The notes under the pieces: generated by a model
Databases searched by the model: none
What the model saw: only the letters and a program-made list of their open reading frames with translations
What the model was told of the DNA's origin: nothing
Assembly (NCBI GenBank): GCA_964626565.1
Contig: CAZVFX010000019.1
Location: 12,760-76,759, forward strand
From: CAZVFX01 sp964626565
GTDB taxonomy: Bacteria; Myxococcota_A; UBA9042; CAIXZC01
DNA length: 64,000 nucleotides
Reading direction: 5' to 3'
Part shown: positions 60,377-64,000 of the stretch, piece by piece
How positions within the stretch are numbered: position 1 is the first letter of the stretch
Layout of the letters: every line of letters begins with the position of its first letter
Program-made: the position numbers and the translations under genes

Positions 60377-60462
60377 CGCCTCTCCTCCGCTCGGCCACCC
60401 AGTGTAACCGTTTAGCGTTCGCTTGCAAAGCCACTTTCAACAGTGCTTGGCAAGATGAACTG

Positions 60463-60491
60463 TTGCCGTTTTCAACAAAGACCTCTACAAT
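60463..60491 (+). promoter_or_regulatory. Promoter for the FHA-kinase gene
   Basis: TTGCCG (60463-60468), 17-bp spacer, TACAAT (60486-60491, 5/6), 27 nt before ATG 60519. Confidence 0.5.
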
Positions 60492-60518
60492 GGAGCGATC
60501 AGTTGAGTGAGTGGAAAT

Positions 60519-62066
60519 ATGGCCTTACTCGGAAAACTATTGGTAGAACGCGGCATTCTCGACGAGAAACAGCTCGACGAGGCGCTCCAGGCCCAGGAAC
60601 GGCTCACCGCTCAGGGCATGGAGAAACTTCTCGGAGATCTGCTCATCGCCAAAGGCTACGCCAGCCCCACCGAAATCAGGGAGGTGCTGGAAGAGCAGCA
60701 GAAAAGGGTGATTGTGTGCGGGGCGTGCCGGGTGCAGTTCAATGTACACACATCGGACGTCGGCACCGTGGTCGCCTGCCCTCGTTGCGGCCGGGATCTG
60801 CAGATGCCCGCATCGCTGAAAGACATCAACATTGCACAGCCTCTCCAGCCGACCTACATCGATCCAGGCTCCGCCCCCGTCGCTTATGTAGTAGTCAAGA
60901 GCTTCGTGGGCGAAGACGAGATCTTTCCTCTCAAAGAGGGGGATGAGCTCCTGGCCGGCAGCGGCGAACTCTGCCCGGTCCGCATCATGGGCTCCGGTGT
61001 GGAAGGGGCCCACTGCAAGTTCACCGCGGCGGGAGACAACATCCTTATCGAAGACGTCTCCGAGCGAGAAGGTGTTTACGTAAACGGCACCAAGGTGGAC
61101 CGGTGCAGCCTGAAGTTCGGAGACCTTGTGCTGCTGGGGCGATCTCCCCTCATGCTAAGCCCGGGGCTGCCGTCGGGAAGAACCGACGCTGAACACTCCG
61201 AGAGACCCCGGGACCACCTGCTGGAAACAGAACCGGCAAGCCTGGTGGGAAGAACGGTAGGAAAGTACCGGTTCGTTCGACTGCTGGGCACCGGCGGTAT
61301 GGCGGTGGTGCTTCTCGCCGAGCAGGTGATGCTGAATCGACCGGTCGCGGTGAAGGTGCTGCGTAAAGAGATGGTCCCCAACCGTAAGGCGGTGGATCGT
61401 TTTGTCAGAGAAGCCCTGGCCGGTGCGCAGCTCAACCACTCCAACATCGTGCAGATCTATGATGCAGGCACGCTGGGCGGGTTGCTGTTCATTGCCATGG
61501 AGTACGTTGAAGGAGAAGACGTCGGGCAGTGGATCAAGCGGTTCGGCAAGCTGCCGCTCAATCTGGCCGTCAGTATCACCATTCAGGTCGCAGTAGGGCT
61601 GGACTTCGCGCACCAAAAGGGAGTCATTCACCGGGACGTAAAGCCGTCGAACGTCATGTTCAGCAAGGACGGACGGGTGAAGATCCTCGACCTCGGTATT
61701 GCCAAGGTGCTCCACGCAGCCGCGCCGGAGAAGGCTCGCACGGGCGTTGGCACCCTGGTCTACATGCCGCCCGAGCAGACCCGGGACGCGGCCAGCGTCG
61801 ACCACACCGCGGACATCTACTCGCTGGGAGCGACGCTGTACAAGATGCTTACCGGCCAGCCCCCCTTCAAAAAACGCACGGTGGAGAGTATGGTTCGGGC
61901 GATCCGGAAAGATCGCCTCCCGGATCCCAGGATCCACGCCCCGGACCTTCCCGAAGGACTCGTGGAAATCGTCAAAGTCGCCATGGCCAAGAAACCCGAG
62001 AACCGGTTCAAAACCATTCGCGAGATGCAAAGCGAACTCGTTCGAGTCTGGAATTCACTGAGTTGA
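60519..62066 (+). CDS. Modular Ser/Thr kinase: GspE-N-like helices, zinc ribbon, FHA, kinase
   Basis: 515 residues from ATG 60519; a GTG at 60507 is an alternative. The N-terminus (ALLGKLLVERGILDEKQLDE, LLGDLLIAKGYASPTEIREV) is a pair of GspE-N/MshEN-type helical modules, followed by a Cys4 zinc ribbon (CGACRVQF...CPRCGRD). Next is an FHA domain (VRIMGSGVEGAHCKFTA, DVSEREGVYVNGTKV). The kinase has GTGGMAVV, VAVKVLRK with Lys279, HRDVKPSN with Asp373 and DLG at 391. It should be an active Hanks-type kinase. There is no transmembrane helix, so it is soluble. The papain-like gene starts 3 bp later. Confidence 0.93.
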   Translation: MALLGKLLVERGILDEKQLDEALQAQERLTAQGMEKLLGDLLIAKGYASPTEIREVLEEQQKRVIVCGACRVQFNVHTSDVGTVVACPRCGRDLQMPASLKDINIAQPLQPTYIDPGSAPVAYVVVKSFVGEDEIFPLKEGDELLAGSGELCPVRIMGSGVEGAHCKFTAAGDNILIEDVSEREGVYVNGTKVDRCSLKFGDLVLLGRSPLMLSPGLPSGRTDAEHSERPRDHLLETEPASLVGRTVGKYRFVRLLGTGGMAVVLLAEQVMLNRPVAVKVLRKEMVPNRKAVDRFVREALAGAQLNHSNIVQIYDAGTLGGLLFIAMEYVEGEDVGQWIKRFGKLPLNLAVSITIQVAVGLDFAHQKGVIHRDVKPSNVMFSKDGRVKILDLGIAKVLHAAAPEKARTGVGTLVYMPPEQTRDAASVDHTADIYSLGATLYKMLTGQPPFKKRTVESMVRAIRKDRLPDPRIHAPDLPEGLVEIVKVAMAKKPENRFKTIREMQSELVRVWNSLS

Positions 62067-62069
62067 CCC

Positions 62070-64000
62070 ATGGGGAACGCACGCGCCAACGCCTGCCTGT
62101 TCCTCTTCCTAATCCCGAGCCTGCTGATTGCACCATCCGGATGCCACGCACCGGTCACGGTTGCCGAGACCGTTGAGCCCTACGCAGGCATGGAGGCCAG
62201 GCCGCGGGCGGAGGCGAAAGCGGAGGTGAAGCAGCTCAACGCCCACCTGAAGGCCATGGGCGCGACTTGGACGGCGGCGGTAACCCCCATCTCCCTGCTT
62301 ACCAACAAGTCATTCCTCACTTTGCTCGGGGCGCAACGCACTCCCCCCCAACTCCTGCGACGCCAGGCCAAGGCCAGCGAGGCGCTCTTCAAGCAGCTTA
62401 CCAAGCGCGACGACCCGCCGCCCGCGGCGTGGGACTGGCGCGCGGTCAACGGAAAGAACTGGCTGACGCCGGTGCGCAACCAGAAACAGTGTGGGAGTTG
62501 CTGGGCTTTTGCCACCGTGGGTGCGGTGGAGGCGTGCATCAAGATTGGCGGGGGCGACCCCGCATGGAATCCCAACCTCTCGGAGCAGATGCTGGTTTCC
62601 TGCTCCGGGTCGGGAGACTGCGCCGGAGGCTATTCGGACGACGTGTTCATCCGTGACAACGGACTGCCTCCGGAATCTTCCTTTCCTTACAAAGCCTCGA
62701 ACCTGGTTTGCGCAGACCGCCCGGAAGGCTGGGCTTCCGAGACGTTCAAGGTGGATCGGTGGGTCCACCTCGAGTACCCGACCCTCGAGGAGACCAAGCA
62801 GGCGGTGATGCAAAGCCCGGTATATACCCGGTACGATGTTTATTCCGACTTCTACGCCTATGGCGGCGGCGTCTACCAGCATGTCAGCGGGAACCTTCTG
62901 GGAGGGCACGCAGTTGTGATCGTTGGCTGGGACGACGTTGACCAGGCCTGGATCGCTAAGAACAGTTGGGGCGGGTGGGGCGAAGCGGGCTTCTTCAGAA
63001 TCGCGTACGAGAGTAATTGCGGCTTTGCAGAGGAGATCCACCTCCCGGTCTACACCCCCTTCTACCCGCAGGCGGTGGAAGTGATCTCCGAAGACAACGC
63101 CCACACTGTCACAGTGGAATTCAATGTTGCGCTGGACCCGGTAACAGCCTCCGACCCCGCCAACTATACGGTTGACGGCGTGGGGGCGGCTGTCTCGGTC
63201 ACGCTGTCGGAAGATGCGACCACGGTGGAGCTGACTTTCGACGTTGCACCGCCGGAGGAAGATTTTGTCGCTACCCTCCACTTCGCCGCGGTGCTAAGCG
63301 CGGACAGCGATTCCCTGAGCGACACCAAGAACCACTGGACCGGACTTTACGGCAAGCGCCTGCTCCACTGGCAGTTTGACGCGGGAGACTCCCTGGGACC
63401 GCCTGACAATCCGATCTACTACGACGGCAACCTGATGGTGAATCACGGAGAGGTGACGTTCCACCCGGGCACATCCTTCCACACTGCTGATTCTCCCGAC
63501 CCCACCATCTACCTGACCAACTCGGCAACGCTGAATGCCCAGGGGACTTCCGAGCTGCCCATCAGGTTCAGCAACCTGGGCCAACCCCCGGCGGTGCGCT
63601 TCTGGACCGTGACCTGGGGAACCAACAACAGCGCCAGCCTCAACTTGAGCCACACCACCATCGGCCCGGCGGAGGTAGGGGTCTACATCAACGGCCCCAC
63701 CGATGATGAGAAGTATGAAACCGACGGCCAGATATCGGTGGTGGCCCACAACAACGACTTCACCGGGACCACACAGAGTATCTGCTGGTTCTATGAGAAG
63801 GGCCACACTATCCTGGAAGCACTTTTCAACCACTTCGAAGGTGGTGACGAGCCGGTCCTCCTGGTTCATCAGGAAGACGGCCACGACGGAACCGCCGACA
63901 TCGTGCTCATGGGCAACAACGTGGTGGGACAACCCGCTTTCAAGTTCGAGGTAGATGACCCCGATGCGCTTACGCTCCGGCTGGACCACAACTATCTAGA
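62070..64000 (+). CDS. Papain-family (C1A) cysteine protease lipoprotein, 3' truncated by the window
   Basis: 643 complete codons visible; no stop before the edge. ATG 62070 lies 3 bp after the kinase stop. Lipobox LIAPSGC, a helical propeptide-like region (to about 115), then mature C1A: WDWRAVNGKNWLTPVRNQ, oxyanion Gln140 and nucleophile Cys144 in QCGSCWAF, LSEQMLVSC, His280 in GGHAVVIVGW, and Asn298 in KNSWGGWGEAGFF. All catalytic residues are intact. Afterwards come Ig/IPT-like beta domains (VEVISEDNAHTVTVEFNVAL). It acts outside the cytoplasm. Papain-like proteases of this size are uncommon in bacteria. The tight linkage to the kinase is intriguing. Confidence 0.9.
   Translation, partial: MGNARANACLFLFLIPSLLIAPSGCHAPVTVAETVEPYAGMEARPRAEAKAEVKQLNAHLKAMGATWTAAVTPISLLTNKSFLTLLGAQRTPPQLLRRQAKASEALFKQLTKRDDPPPAAWDWRAVNGKNWLTPVRNQKQCGSCWAFATVGAVEACIKIGGGDPAWNPNLSEQMLVSCSGSGDCAGGYSDDVFIRDNGLPPESSFPYKASNLVCADRPEGWASETFKVDRWVHLEYPTLEETKQAVMQSPVYTRYDVYSDFYAYGGGVYQHVSGNLLGGHAVVIVGWDDVDQAWIAKNSWGGWGEAGFFRIAYESNCGFAEEIHLPVYTPFYPQAVEVISEDNAHTVTVEFNVALDPVTASDPANYTVDGVGAAVSVTLSEDATTVELTFDVAPPEEDFVATLHFAAVLSADSDSLSDTKNHWTGLYGKRLLHWQFDAGDSLGPPDNPIYYDGNLMVNHGEVTFHPGTSFHTADSPDPTIYLTNSATLNAQGTSELPIRFSNLGQPPAVRFWTVTWGTNNSASLNLSHTTIGPAEVGVYINGPTDDEKYETDGQISVVAHNNDFTGTTQSICWFYEKGHTILEALFNHFEGGDEPVLLVHQEDGHDGTADIVLMGNNVVGQPAFKFEVDDPDALTLRLDHNYL

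Overview
GC-rich chromosomal DNA (about 60% GC by eye) from a Gram-negative bacterium, most likely a deltaproteobacterial or Myxococcota-type lineage. Support: secreted lipoproteins carrying Dickkopf-like Cys-rich repeats, an IPT/TIG lipoprotein, a PilV/PilW/PilX/PilY1 type IV pilus cluster, a modular FHA/Ser-Thr kinase, several cyclic-di-GMP proteins and outer-membrane barrel proteins. A run of 100 N at 33168-33267 shows that this is a draft assembly. I see no rRNA, tRNA, CRISPR array, phage or insertion sequence.

The most important item is at 1839-3428 on the minus strand. What would be called as three separate ORFs is one reading frame interrupted by two in-frame UGA codons. Each UGA replaces the first Cys of a thioredoxin-like CxxC motif (giving U-G-H-C and U-G-F-C). 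Each is followed by a perfect-stem hairpin whose loop starts 17 nt after the UGA and has G in its first two positions, which is the layout of a bacterial SECIS. I read it as a 529-residue exported selenoprotein: Cys-rich repeats, Trx-like domain with Sec172, acidic linker, Trx-like domain with Sec423. It heads an operon with a TPR/beta-barrel protein and a small exported protein with a CGC motif.

Layout. 1-3.4 kb: the selenoprotein operon (minus). 3.6-9.1 kb: glutamine amidotransferase, Cys-rich protein, glycerol kinase, DUF3467 protein, outer-membrane protein, TrmL, HU. 9.1-15 kb: GAF-GGDEF cyclase, pyruvate phosphate dikinase, outer-membrane protein. 15-19.5 kb: Na+/solute symporter, glycosylglycerate-synthase-like glycosyltransferase and glycerate kinase in one operon. 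19.7-24 kb: RND exporter and a GAF-GAF-HD-GYP phosphodiesterase. 24-35.5 kb: secreted metzincin protease, IPT lipoprotein, PLD-family lipoprotein, EKPA-repeat lipoprotein (broken by the gap), a further lipoprotein, PdxA. 35.6-42.7 kb: sigma-54-type promoter, four minor pilins, PilY1, lipoprotein. 42.7-50.8 kb: class A PBP, Cys-rich lipoprotein, radical SAM protein, separate coaB and coaC, GGDEF protein, thioredoxin. 50.8-57 kb: GT39-like membrane protein, PIN-PhoH, HflX and TPR protein (minus). 57-64 kb: Ig-like lipoprotein, zinc-ribbon protein, UspA, a modular Ser/Thr kinase, and a papain-family protease that runs off the right edge.

Taken together this is core metabolism interspersed with a large cell-surface programme (pili, adhesins, proteases, Cys-rich lipoproteins), c-di-GMP turnover and extracytoplasmic thiol/selenol redox chemistry. 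Apart from the assembly gap there is no stretch above 300 bases without a gene. Two genes, hflX and the PLD lipoprotein, appear to start at near-cognate codons (AUU and AUA).
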